DNA of 5,786 nt from DAMCAP01 sp964369265 (GCA_964369265.1 CAYJEV010000105.1:1-5786); one strand, 5' to 3'; shown: positions 1-5,655, numbered from the stretch's first letter. Notes: generated from the sequence alone by a model not told the origin. Numbers and translations: made by a program.

Positions 1-30
1 CAGTGAGCGAAACACTTAAAAAAACTAAAC

Positions 31-109
31 AGCTTTCACATCAAAAAACAAGACAAGAGCAAAACTAGTCATTCATAACAAAAGTTGGAATGAGGACAGG
101 GTGAAAGCT
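31..109. repeat. Inverted repeat h1 of copy A
   Basis: Nine-base arms AGCTTTCAC (31-39) and GTGAAAGCT (101-109) are perfectly complementary across a 61-nt spacer. The same arms occur in copy C, extended to 11 bp, while the spacer has diverged considerably. Conserved arms around a divergent spacer suggest that pairing matters. Confidence 0.6.
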
Positions 110-150
110 TAACCAAACCTCAAACAAAGGAACGTATTTTCCGTACCCAC

Positions 151-181
151 CCATCAAGGCAGCAAAGCGGACCCTTGATGG
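151..181. repeat. Stem-loop h2 of copy A
   Basis: Eight-base arms CCATCAAG (151-158) and CTTGATGG (174-181) enclose a 15-nt loop. Copy C has identical arms at 5315-5322 and 5338-5345 around a clearly different loop. Confidence 0.65.
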
Positions 182-215
182 CAAGAAAACTATAAGATTA
201 TCGAAAAACTAAAAT

Positions 216-330
216 GGCGACTGATAGTCGCCGCTACAATTTGCAATGTCATTTGATGTTTTGTATGACCATAAACAATACACCAAAAATTGATGACCCA
301 AAAATGGTAGGATGCGGCGCTCGACGCACC
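216..330. repeat. BIME-like inverted hairpin pair (h3/h4), copy A
   Basis: The left hairpin has arms GGCGACT (216-222) and AGTCGCC (226-232) with a 3-nt loop. The right hairpin (311-330) has the core TGCG/CGCA; an A at 312 breaks the longer stem that is intact in the other copies (GGTGCG/CGCACC). Read on opposite strands, the two hairpins share a flank of the form TTGTAG-GG or TGGTAG-GG, so they look like one module placed in inverted orientation. This resembles the organisation of REP/BIME repeats in other bacteria. No RAYT transposase is in the window, so membership of that class is only an analogy. Confidence 0.55.
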
Positions 331-423
331 GTCGCACGAATTTGCCACAAGGAACGATTGATAGGACTTATATTTTTGTTTTGTCATTTCCTCATCATTA
401 TTATCATTAAGTTGGCGACATTC

Positions 424-449
424 GTACTTTTGTCATTGAACAAAAGTAC
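424..449. repeat. 10-bp perfect hairpin h5 of copy A
   Basis: Arms GTACTTTTGT (424-433) and ACAAAAGTAC (440-449) enclose the loop cattga. The hairpin is identical in copy C (5630-5655). It is followed in both copies by a conserved stretch with CAACGAGAGGGTGGGG. It lacks a downstream T-run, so it is not a typical intrinsic terminator. Confidence 0.7.
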
Positions 450-627
450 CAAAAATCAACGAGAGGGTGGGGACAGGTAGTTTGGTGCATTTTGGTATTT
501 TTCGATACTACTTTGGTTAGCCGCCCAACTGCCTTCACGAAAAATACAAACAAAATGAATTTACTTTGGTGGAAACCGAAAGAACGTAAGCCAGCTTTGG
601 GTGGGTCGCTGTTTGGTGAGGGAATAG

Positions 628-1107
628 AGTTTGGTGCATTTTAGTATTTTTCGATATTCCGTTTGCACGAAACTTAAAATAACGCTCTACGTTCTATATC
701 CTTAAACTACAATTGCCATCGTGAACAAATTTTATGTTTAAACAAAAAGAATAACGAGATTAAAAAACAAAAAATACAGACAAAATGACTGGGGTGTGGT
801 TAAAACCGAAATAGCGTCAGCCAGCTTTGGGTGGGTCGCTAATTTGTGTGAATATATGGTATTGTGGTGTCATTTATGGTTTTGCATGACCATAAACAAT
901 ACACCAAAAATTGATGACCCAAAAATGGTAGGGTGCGGCGCTCGACGCACCGTCGCACACAAAACAGCCACAACACACGATTGACAGGTTATTTTGTTTT
1001 TTTGTTGTATAGGATTTTATGCGTAGGGTGATGTCTAGTTCAAGGGATGTCGCACGAATTTAAAATGGCGACTAATAGTCGCCACTACAATTTGCGATGT
1101 CATTTGG
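628..1107. repeat. Degenerate, scrambled second unit of the intergenic repeat (region B)
   Basis: This gene-free stretch is made of blocks matching copy A. Positions 628-657 match 479-508 (28 of 30 by eye). Positions 771-840 match 541-610, sharing the end CCAGCTTTGGGTGGGTCGCT. Positions 868-988 match 247-366 with gaps and include an intact GGTGCG/CGCACC hairpin at 932-951. Positions 1049-1061 repeat 331-343 (GTCGCACGAATTT), and a lone GGCGACT/AGTCGCC hairpin lies at 1067-1083. The block order differs from copy A, which suggests partial duplication and rearrangement. Positions 658-770 and 989-1048 show no recognisable feature. The frame at 796-984 is repeat sequence and not a gene. Confidence 0.75.
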
Positions 1108-1155
1108 TTTTTTCACAATCACAAGGCAGATTCTAAACAATTTATTTATAGCTTC

Positions 1156-1185
1156 TTGACTTTAATTGGCAAAATGACGTATAAT
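1156..1185 (+). promoter_or_regulatory. Sigma-A type promoter of the diguanylate cyclase gene
   Basis: A -35 box TTGACT (1156-1161) and a perfect -10 box TATAAT (1180-1185) are separated by 18 bp. Transcription would start near 1191-1193. That overlaps the ATG at 1190, so either the mRNA is leaderless or translation starts further downstream. No c-di-GMP riboswitch signature is seen between the promoter and the gene. Confidence 0.75.
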
Positions 1186-1189
1186 ATCT

Positions 1190-2602
1190 ATGTACGTTGT
1201 TTTGTCTTTTTCTATTTTAAGGCTGAAGCGGCGAAAGAAAAAGAGCGAAAAAAAGAGGGGGTGCGTTGAGATTAGTTCTAATATATCGTTGGTGGAAGAG
1301 ATAAGCAATCCTGGGTTTATAAATTCGTATTTGCCTAATGGGATTTTGCTAGTTAAGAATGATGAAAGTTTTACAATTTCGCAAGCTAATCATGGCTTTT
1401 TTGATTTAGTTGGCTATACAAGGGAAGATTTAAGGGAGCGTTTTTCAAACAAGCTTATGGCTATGTTGCATCCAGAAGATGCTCAAAAAACATTCGATAT
1501 GCTATCTTTTAGAATGACAACTTCCTCAACTAGCGCTTTTAGCGTTAGCTCAAGGATAGCGAATAAATATCTAGGTCATAAGGTTATCCAGTTTTCTGGA
1601 ATGTTAATGGCAGACGGCAACGGAAGCGAAGACATATGCTTTGTGTTAACCGATATTACAAGCCATATTGATACATTAAATGAGCTAGAGCAGGAGAGGG
1701 ATTTTAACTCCTTGATTGCCTCAATGACAAACAGCTCTTTCTTTGATTTAAACTTATCAACTGAACAACTAAGGCTTTCCAAAAGCCTTGCCGATAGGCT
1801 AGAGCTTCCAATTCTTCTCGATAACTTCCCTTATATTCTCGAGGATTTAGGGATAATATCCAAGGGCGTTAATGAATTTTTAAGCGTTAAGCTTATGAAT
1901 AGCACCACATCTAACTTTGAGGAACAGCTTCCATTAACTAGCCCTGATGGAGAAACGCTTTGGTTTTTAGTCAACTTTTCTGTGCTTAGAGATGAAAACT
2001 CAACTCCTTTGAGGGTTGTTGGCAAGCTCACAGACATAACTAACCACCAAAATCAAATCAAAGAGCTTTCTTCAAAGGCTGACTACGACCAGCTTACTAA
2101 TATATACAACAAAGCAAAAACAGAATCGCTCATAAAGAGCTTTTTAAGCAATGCTAACCCACTAAAAAACACAGGTGCGTTAATGCTAATTGACCTTGAT
2201 AGATTTAAAGAGATAAATGATAGCTTTGGCCATCGATATGGCGATGATGTGCTTGTTGATGTTGCAAACACACTAACGGATATGTTCCGTACTAACGATA
2301 TTGTTGGCAGAATTGGCGGAGATGAGTTTTTTGTGTTTATGAAGGACTTTAAGAATGTGGATATAGTTCAGCAAAAGGCTAGGACTATGTGCCAAAGGCT
2401 AGAAAGAACCTACACTCAAAATGACCATTCAATAACAGTTAGTGCAAGCATTGGTATATCAATTTATCATCAGTCTGGGACTGATTTCAACACCTTATAT
2501 GAAAATGCCGACATTGCGCTCTATGGCGTTAAGAAAGACGGCAAGAATAATTATAGGGTATTTAATAATGAGGAGCGTCCAATTTATCTGGCTGCAAGAT
2601 AA
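1190..2602 (+). CDS. PAS-PAS-GGDEF diguanylate cyclase (start uncertain)
   Basis: Makes the second messenger c-di-GMP from two GTP. Numbering from the ATG at 1190 (470 aa), two PAS-like sensor modules are inferred at about 45-160 and 170-287, each ending in a (T)DIT motif typical of the PAS-to-GGDEF junction. The GGDEF domain runs from about 298: DYDQLTNIYN (298-307), IDLDRFKEIND (334-344, metal ligand D335, guanine-binding N343 and D352 by analogy with PleD), active site GGDEF (376-380), and ADIALYGVKKDGKN near the end. The RTND at 367-370, five residues before GGDEF, is an intact inhibitory I-site, so product feedback is expected. The first 27 residues are odd: a short hydrophobic run, then a very basic segment (RLKRRKKK), like the cytoplasmic end of a transmembrane helix. 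The promoter -10 box ends only 4 bp before this ATG. An alternative is initiation near 1271 (ATT) or 1289 (TTG), after the purine-rich GAGGGGGTG. Enzyme identity is near certain; the N terminus is not. Confidence 0.93.
   Translation: MYVVLSFSILRLKRRKKKSEKKRGCVEISSNISLVEEISNPGFINSYLPNGILLVKNDESFTISQANHGFFDLVGYTREDLRERFSNKLMAMLHPEDAQKTFDMLSFRMTTSSTSAFSVSSRIANKYLGHKVIQFSGMLMADGNGSEDICFVLTDITSHIDTLNELEQERDFNSLIASMTNSSFFDLNLSTEQLRLSKSLADRLELPILLDNFPYILEDLGIISKGVNEFLSVKLMNSTTSNFEEQLPLTSPDGETLWFLVNFSVLRDENSTPLRVVGKLTDITNHQNQIKELSSKADYDQLTNIYNKAKTESLIKSFLSNANPLKNTGALMLIDLDRFKEINDSFGHRYGDDVLVDVANTLTDMFRTNDIVGRIGGDEFFVFMKDFKNVDIVQQKARTMCQRLERTYTQNDHSITVSASIGISIYHQSGTDFNTLYENADIALYGVKKDGKNNYRVFNNEERPIYLAAR
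1255..1263 (+). promoter_or_regulatory. Possible ribosome binding site inside the annotated cyclase N terminus
   Basis: GAGGGGGTG is the only strong purine-rich SD-like stretch downstream of the promoter. It lies 7 nt before an in-frame ATT codon (1271) and about 25 nt before in-frame TTG (1289) and GTG (1292) codons. Use of ATT would be a rare start, known from infC. This site is offered only because the ATG at 1190 is nearly at the predicted transcription start. Confidence 0.25.
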
Positions 2603-2666
2603 AATATATAAAATTAAGGGGTTTTTCGATTATATCGATTAGGGTGCTCGATATAATCCGAATCAG

Positions 2667-2774
2667 TTTATAAAACAGATATTAGGCTCTATAAGTGTGT
2701 TAAAGCCTTTTGTAATGCGACAGCATTACTGCAAGCCTTTGCCTTCTTATAAAACCTACTATCTGATTTATAAA
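2667..2774. repeat. Long hairpin arm 1 of the structured element
   Basis: Positions 2667-2695 pair with 2746-2774, with 25 of 29 positions Watson-Crick and mismatches at 2675, 2682, 2687 and 2689. The stem continues through AAAG-C-CTT against AAG-C-CTTT (2702-2709 with 2733-2740). It ends in a perfect GTAATGC/GCATTAC stem (2712-2718 and 2723-2729) with a GACA tetraloop. Confidence 0.7.
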
Positions 2775-2778
2775 TCTT

Positions 2779-2890
2779 CGACCCAGAATAATCAGATTTT
2801 ACCTTTAAACAAGGCAGACGAAGATAGAATACTTGCGTATTCTGATGAGGATAACGATGTTTAAGAGTAAAATATGCTTATTATGGGCTG
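2779..2890. repeat. Long hairpin arm 2 of the structured element
   Basis: Positions 2796-2810 pair with 2859-2873, with 13 Watson-Crick pairs and one G-U out of 15. The pairing extends outward with gaps to CCCA (2782-2785) against TGGG (2884-2887). The apical part carries a perfect AGAATAC/GTATTCT stem (2826-2832 and 2837-2843) with a TTGC loop. An alternative 7-bp pairing ATCTTCG/CGAAGAT (2774-2780 and 2819-2825) also exists. Confidence 0.6.
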
Positions 2891-2916
2891 GTTCGGATTA
2901 TATCGGGCACCCTAAC

Positions 2917-2934
2917 CCTTTCGCTTTAGAAAGG
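2917..2934 (+). promoter_or_regulatory. Small stem-loop covering the mnmE ribosome binding site
   Basis: CCTTTC (2917-2922) is perfectly complementary to GAAAGG (2929-2934) with a 6-nt loop. The downstream arm contains most of the AAAGGA Shine-Dalgarno sequence (2931-2935), which sits 9 nt before the mnmE ATG. The hairpin begins two bases after the end of the structured element. A 6-bp stem is modest, so masking of the SD is only a possibility. Confidence 0.35.
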
Positions 2935-2944
2935 AAATAAAACT

Positions 2945-4309
2945 ATGTCAACTGTTGCTGCTATTTCAACTGCTCCAGCTATTGGAGCTATAGGCATTGT
3001 TCGCCTAACCGGCAAGGAGGCCATTTCAATTGCTGATAAGGTTTTCAGCGCATATTCAAAAAAGAAGCTCTCAACATTAAAAGGATATACAGCATCTTTT
3101 GGCGAGATATGCTTTGAGGGCGAAGTTATTGACGAGGGAGTGGCGACAGTGTTTCGTTCGCCAAAAAGCTATACTGGCGAAGACATGGTTGAGATAACCT
3201 GCCATGGCAACCCTATAATTGCCTCAATGGTTTTGAAGGCTTTAATCTCTAGCGGCGCTATGCCAGCAGGAGCTGGCGAGTTCACAAAGAGAGCTTTTCT
3301 TAATGGCAAGATGGACTTAACAAAGGCAGACGCTGTTTCAGAGCTTATTTCAGCCAATGGCGAAGCCTCACTAAGGCTAGCAAAAAGGCGAAGAGAAGGA
3401 GAGCTGACAAATCGTATTGATAGCATATGCGAGGAGCTGACAACTGTTTCAGCGAAGCTGGCTGTGTGGCTTGATTATCCAGACGATGACGATATGGCAA
3501 TACCATATGAAGAGGTAATTGCTGTTACAAAAAGCTTAATTCCAAACCTAAAGGCTCTGCTTGATGGATATAACGATGCAAAAAAGATAATGCAAGGGGT
3601 TAATGTAGCTATTGTTGGCAGACCAAATGCAGGAAAGTCGACTCTTATGAACCTGCTTTCAGGCGAAGAGAGAAGCATTGTAACTCATTATGCTGGCACA
3701 ACTAGAGATGTTGTGGAGAATGTAATCTCACTAGGTAACTTATCAATTAGGCTTTTAGACACTGCTGGGATTAGAAAGACAAGCGACCCTGTTGAGACTA
3801 TTGGCGTTGAGAGGGCGTATAGAGAGCTTGAAAAGGCTGAAATTGCTTTGTTGGTGGTGGATGTGAATAAGCCATTAGAAGATGAGGACAGAGAGTTTTT
3901 TGCACTATTAAAGGATAGAAAATACATTGTTATACTATCTAAGACTGATTTAGGCGTTAATAACGACACCAAAAGCGAGGTTACAGCCTTATCCTCTGGC
4001 AGAGATACTGCTTTTCTTGATGGTGCGACTGGTGAGGGCTTAATAAGCATAAAAGAGCTGTTAACCAGCCTAGCACTATCTTCATCAGGAGATGATATGT
4101 TAATTGCAAACCAGAGAGAGTTTTCTCTAATTAACACTGCATACACTGGCACAAAAGAGCTAGAAACGCTTGCAGAACAGGCTATGCCTTATGACATACT
4201 TGGAATTAAGGTTGATGAAATATTAGAGGCTTTATGGGAGATTGTTGGGAAGAATGCTTCTGAGGAAGTTATTAAGAGCATTTTTGAGAAGTTTTGTGTT
4301 GGTAAATAG
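2945..4309 (+). CDS. mnmE: tRNA uridine-5-carboxymethylaminomethyl(34) synthesis GTPase MnmE (TrmE)
   Basis: With MnmG, this GTPase installs the cmnm5 group on wobble U34 of tRNAs, using a folate one-carbon unit and K+-stimulated GTP hydrolysis in the cytoplasm. At 454 aa it is full length. It has the N-terminal folate-binding domain (about 1-118, with GIGIVR, SYTGEDMVEITCHG and GEFTKRAFLNGKMDL), the helical domain, and an inserted G domain (about 218-378). The G domain shows P-loop GRPNAGKS (225-232, K+-binding Asn228), GTTRD (251-255), DTAGIR (272-277) and Glu284 at the place of the E. coli catalytic Glu282. The end is FCVGK (450-454), carrying the conserved cysteine. Two G-domain motifs are atypical: SKTD (332-335) for the usual NKxD, and DGA for the usual SAK near 359-361. 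The ATG follows an AAAGGA SD. The usual neighbour mnmG is not present; rsmE follows by 8 bp. Confidence 0.97.
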   Translation: MSTVAAISTAPAIGAIGIVRLTGKEAISIADKVFSAYSKKKLSTLKGYTASFGEICFEGEVIDEGVATVFRSPKSYTGEDMVEITCHGNPIIASMVLKALISSGAMPAGAGEFTKRAFLNGKMDLTKADAVSELISANGEASLRLAKRRREGELTNRIDSICEELTTVSAKLAVWLDYPDDDDMAIPYEEVIAVTKSLIPNLKALLDGYNDAKKIMQGVNVAIVGRPNAGKSTLMNLLSGEERSIVTHYAGTTRDVVENVISLGNLSIRLLDTAGIRKTSDPVETIGVERAYRELEKAEIALLVVDVNKPLEDEDREFFALLKDRKYIVILSKTDLGVNNDTKSEVTALSSGRDTAFLDGATGEGLISIKELLTSLALSSSGDDMLIANQREFSLINTAYTGTKELETLAEQAMPYDILGIKVDEILEALWEIVGKNASEEVIKSIFEKFCVGK

Positions 4310-4313
4310 GAGG
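4308..4313 (+). promoter_or_regulatory. rsmE ribosome binding site overlapping the mnmE stop
   Basis: AGGAGG begins in the mnmE TAG stop codon and lies 4 nt before the rsmE ATG. The overlap supports cotranscription and probably translational coupling of the two genes. Confidence 0.85.
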
Positions 4314-4317
4314 CATT

Positions 4318-5037
4318 ATGTCAACTTTTTTTGTGGATAAGCTTGAGAAGATAACAGTTATTGAGGGAGAAGATGCCTTACATATCAGCAAAGCTCAACG
4401 AAGCAAATGTGGAGATAAGCTAAATTTGAGCGATGGAAACGGGCTTAGAGCTGTTGGTGAAATAAAAGAGATTGGAAAATCTTCTGTTATGCTTGAAATT
4501 GAGGAGATATTCGAGGATGAAAACGAGCCGAAAGTCGGCATTACCTTATTTCAGGCAATGCCAAAGGGAGATAAGGCGGAGCTTATAATTCAAAAGGCTG
4601 TGGAGCTTGGGGTAAGCAAGATAGTATTTTTTCTTTCGGAGTTTTGCGTTAGCCGACCAACTCAAAAGGACTTCGACAAAAAGCTTATTAGGTATAACAA
4701 AATTGCCCTTGAGGCTGCAAAGCAATGCGGAAGAGGGAAGCTTGTGCCTGTGGTTGGGATAATAACTTTTAAAGAGCTTGCAGAGCTTGTTCAAAACGCA
4801 CCAACAGCTTTTTTATATGAAAAGGCGAGTTTACCTTATAAGGCTGTGCTTGAGAGAGCGAAGGCAGAAGGGGCTCTTAATATAATCATTGGCAGCGAGG
4901 GCGGATTTTCTGAAAAAGAAGTTGAGGCATTAAAGATTGCTGGTGCAGAGGTAGTGACATTAGGCAAGCTTATACTTCGTTGCGAAACGGCGGCTATTGC
5001 AGCGATTGCAGCAGCGGGATTTTATTTCTTGGACTAA
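4318..5037 (+). CDS. rsmE: 16S rRNA (uracil(1498)-N3)-methyltransferase RsmE
   Basis: SAM-dependent SPOUT methyltransferase that makes m3U1498 in 16S rRNA near the decoding centre, acting on the 30S subunit. At 239 aa it is normal for the family. It has an N-terminal PUA-like RNA-binding domain (about 1-70, with HISKAQRSKCGDKLNLSDG) and the SPOUT domain. SPOUT hallmarks are KGDKAELIIQKAVELGV (83-99), EAAKQCGR (132-139), IGSEGGFS (191-198) and the knot motif LGKLILRCETA (215-225). Differences from the usual consensus are AQR for VLR in the PUA part, GSEGG for GPEGG, and ILRCETA for ILRTETA; all are conservative and do not suggest loss of activity. The gene is the second of a probable mnmE-rsmE operon. 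In many Firmicutes rsmE instead follows prmA, so this pairing is atypical. Stem-loops begin 71 bp after the stop. Confidence 0.96.
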   Translation: MSTFFVDKLEKITVIEGEDALHISKAQRSKCGDKLNLSDGNGLRAVGEIKEIGKSSVMLEIEEIFEDENEPKVGITLFQAMPKGDKAELIIQKAVELGVSKIVFFLSEFCVSRPTQKDFDKKLIRYNKIALEAAKQCGRGKLVPVVGIITFKELAELVQNAPTAFLYEKASLPYKAVLERAKAEGALNIIIGSEGGFSEKEVEALKIAGAEVVTLGKLILRCETAAIAAIAAAGFYFLD

Positions 5038-5108
5038 TGACTAAAGGTGAATGACTAAGGAGTTTCGCAGTAAACTTGCAGTGTTCCGCTAGGCTTACAT
5101 AAAGTTTT

Positions 5109-5135
5109 GCTAAATTTTTTTCAAAAAATTTCAGC
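5109..5135. terminator. AT-rich inverted repeat downstream of rsmE, possible terminator
   Basis: GCTAAATTTTTT (5109-5120) faces AAAAAATTTcAGC (5123-5135), giving about 12 paired bases with one bulge and a very short loop. The stem is AT-rich rather than GC-rich and lacks a clean T-tract after it, so it is not a textbook rho-independent terminator. It could end the mnmE-rsmE transcript or belong to the adjoining repeat. Confidence 0.4.
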
Positions 5136-5137
5136 AT

Positions 5138-5174
5138 CAAAGGGCTGCCCCTTTGGCGCTCACCGCAGTGAGCG
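5138..5174. repeat. Two GC-richer stem-loops at the border of repeat copy C
   Basis: CAAAGGG (5138-5144) pairs with CCCTTTG (5149-5155) around a 4-nt loop. Two bases later CGCTCAC (5157-5163) pairs with GTGAGCG (5168-5174), also with a 4-nt loop. The right arm of the second hairpin is the first part of copy A at positions 3-9, so this hairpin is probably part of the repeat unit and the window cuts copy A in the middle of it. Confidence 0.6.
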
Positions 5175-5195
5175 AAACACTTAAAAAAACTAAAC

Positions 5196-5273
5196 AGCTT
5201 TCACATTAAAAATAAGACAAGCACCAAAACGCACCATTCACAACCAAAGCTGGGGTGTATTCATGTGAAAGCT
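5196..5273. repeat. Inverted repeat h1 of copy C
   Basis: AGCTTTCACAT (5196-5206) is perfectly complementary to ATGTGAAAGCT (5263-5273), 2 bp longer than the copy A version, although the spacer is largely different. Confidence 0.6.
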
Positions 5274-5314
5274 TAACTAGCCCCTAAACAAGGGAGCGTA
5301 CTATCCTAACCCAC

Positions 5315-5345
5315 CCATCAAGTAAGCGGAGCGGAGCCTTGATGG
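5315..5345. repeat. Stem-loop h2 of copy C
   Basis: The arms CCATCAAG and CTTGATGG (5315-5322, 5338-5345) are unchanged from copy A, while the 15-nt loop differs at many positions and keeps its length. Confidence 0.65.
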
Positions 5346-5378
5346 CAAGAAGACCAGATGATATCACAAAACTAAAAT

Positions 5379-5492
5379 GGCGACTACTAGTCGCCGCTAC
5401 AATTTGCAATGTCATTTGAGGTTTTGTATGCCCATAAACAACCCATCAACAATTGATGTCCTACAATGGTAGGGTGCGGCGCTCGACGCACC
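5379..5492. repeat. BIME-like inverted hairpin pair (h3/h4), copy C
   Basis: GGCGACT/AGTCGCC (5379-5385, 5389-5395) has loop act, against gat in copy A and aat at 1074-1076. The intact GGTGCG/CGCACC hairpin (5473-5478, 5487-5492) lacks the mutation seen in copy A. The spacing between the two hairpins is within one base of copy A. Confidence 0.55.
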
Positions 5493-5629
5493 GCTGCACA
5501 AAAATCGCCATAACGGCACGAAATTCCCCACAACGCCGCACAATCAACCATAACAAGGAACGATTGACAGGTCATAAGGTTTTATGTTGTCATTTCCACA
5601 TCATTATTATCATCTAGTTAGTTGTGTTC

Positions 5630-5655
5630 GTACTTTTGTCATTGAACAAAAGTAC
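5630..5655. repeat. 10-bp perfect hairpin h5 of copy C
   Basis: Identical in arms and loop to 424-449, including the conserved downstream CAACGAGAGGGTGGGG-like tract. Here loop and arms are both fixed, unlike h1 to h3. Confidence 0.7.

Larger units (their letters stand above)
1..614. repeat. Long intergenic repeat, copy A (non-coding)
   Basis: About 600 bp without a credible gene. It aligns along nearly its whole length with 5166-5786 in the same orientation (position 1 pairs with 5166), with substitutions and small indels. The best conserved blocks are 1-41, the hairpins at 151-181, 216-232 and 424-449, and the tail at 541-590. The copy probably begins before the window, because the sequence at 1 equals the middle of a stem-loop seen complete at 5157-5174. 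Short open frames here (such as 214-480 on the plus strand) lie inside the repeat and resemble no known protein. It is likely a dispersed structured repeat; its mobility and function are unknown. Confidence 0.85.
2639..2915. mobile_element. 277-bp non-coding structured element with 24-bp terminal inverted repeats (MITE-like)
   Basis: The ends 2639-2662 (TTAGGGTGC... to ...ATAATCCGAA) and 2892-2915 are reverse complements at 23 of 24 positions; the one difference would be a U-G wobble in plus-strand RNA. If the repeat proper starts at GGGTGC, each end abuts a TA dinucleotide, as expected for TA-target (IS630/mariner-type) MITEs, but the TA also belongs to the palindrome, so this is weak. No open frame of note lies inside. 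Nearly the whole interior is taken up by two long imperfect hairpins (2667-2774 and 2779-2890), so the element can fold as a three-way junction. It could be a MITE, a structured RNA, or both. The ends match no repeat class that I can name. Confidence 0.7.

Noticed and set aside
214..480. 88-aa plus-strand open frame in copy A, sharing a stretch of peptide with a frame at 796-984
   Set aside because: The similarity comes from the shared DNA repeat. Copy C lacks the same intact frame, there is no good ribosome binding site and no recognisable domain.
1..1107. CRISPR array
   Set aside because: The repeats are long, modular and irregularly spaced; there are no uniform short repeats with unique spacers and no cas genes.
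2442..2642. 66-aa plus-strand open frame overlapping the end of the cyclase gene
   Set aside because: It is an out-of-frame overlap with the conserved GGDEF C terminus and has no independent start signal.
2652..2657. Perfect TATAAT in the left terminal repeat as an mnmE promoter
   Set aside because: No -35 box is found at 16-19 bp spacing, and the hexamer is part of the inverted repeat, so it occurs facing inward at both ends.
2891..2915. tRNA T-arm-like GGTTCGGATT at the right end of the structured element
   Set aside because: No acceptor stem, anticodon arm or correct T-stem pairing surrounds it; the sequence is explained by the terminal inverted repeat.
3688..4152. 154-aa minus-strand open frame within mnmE
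   Set aside because: It is a serine-rich antisense shadow of a clearly conserved gene.
5387..5575. 62-aa minus-strand open frame, with a partial counterpart at 190-387
   Set aside because: It lies across the hairpin modules of the repeat, is not kept in length between copies, and has a cysteine- and tryptophan-rich composition typical of chance frames.
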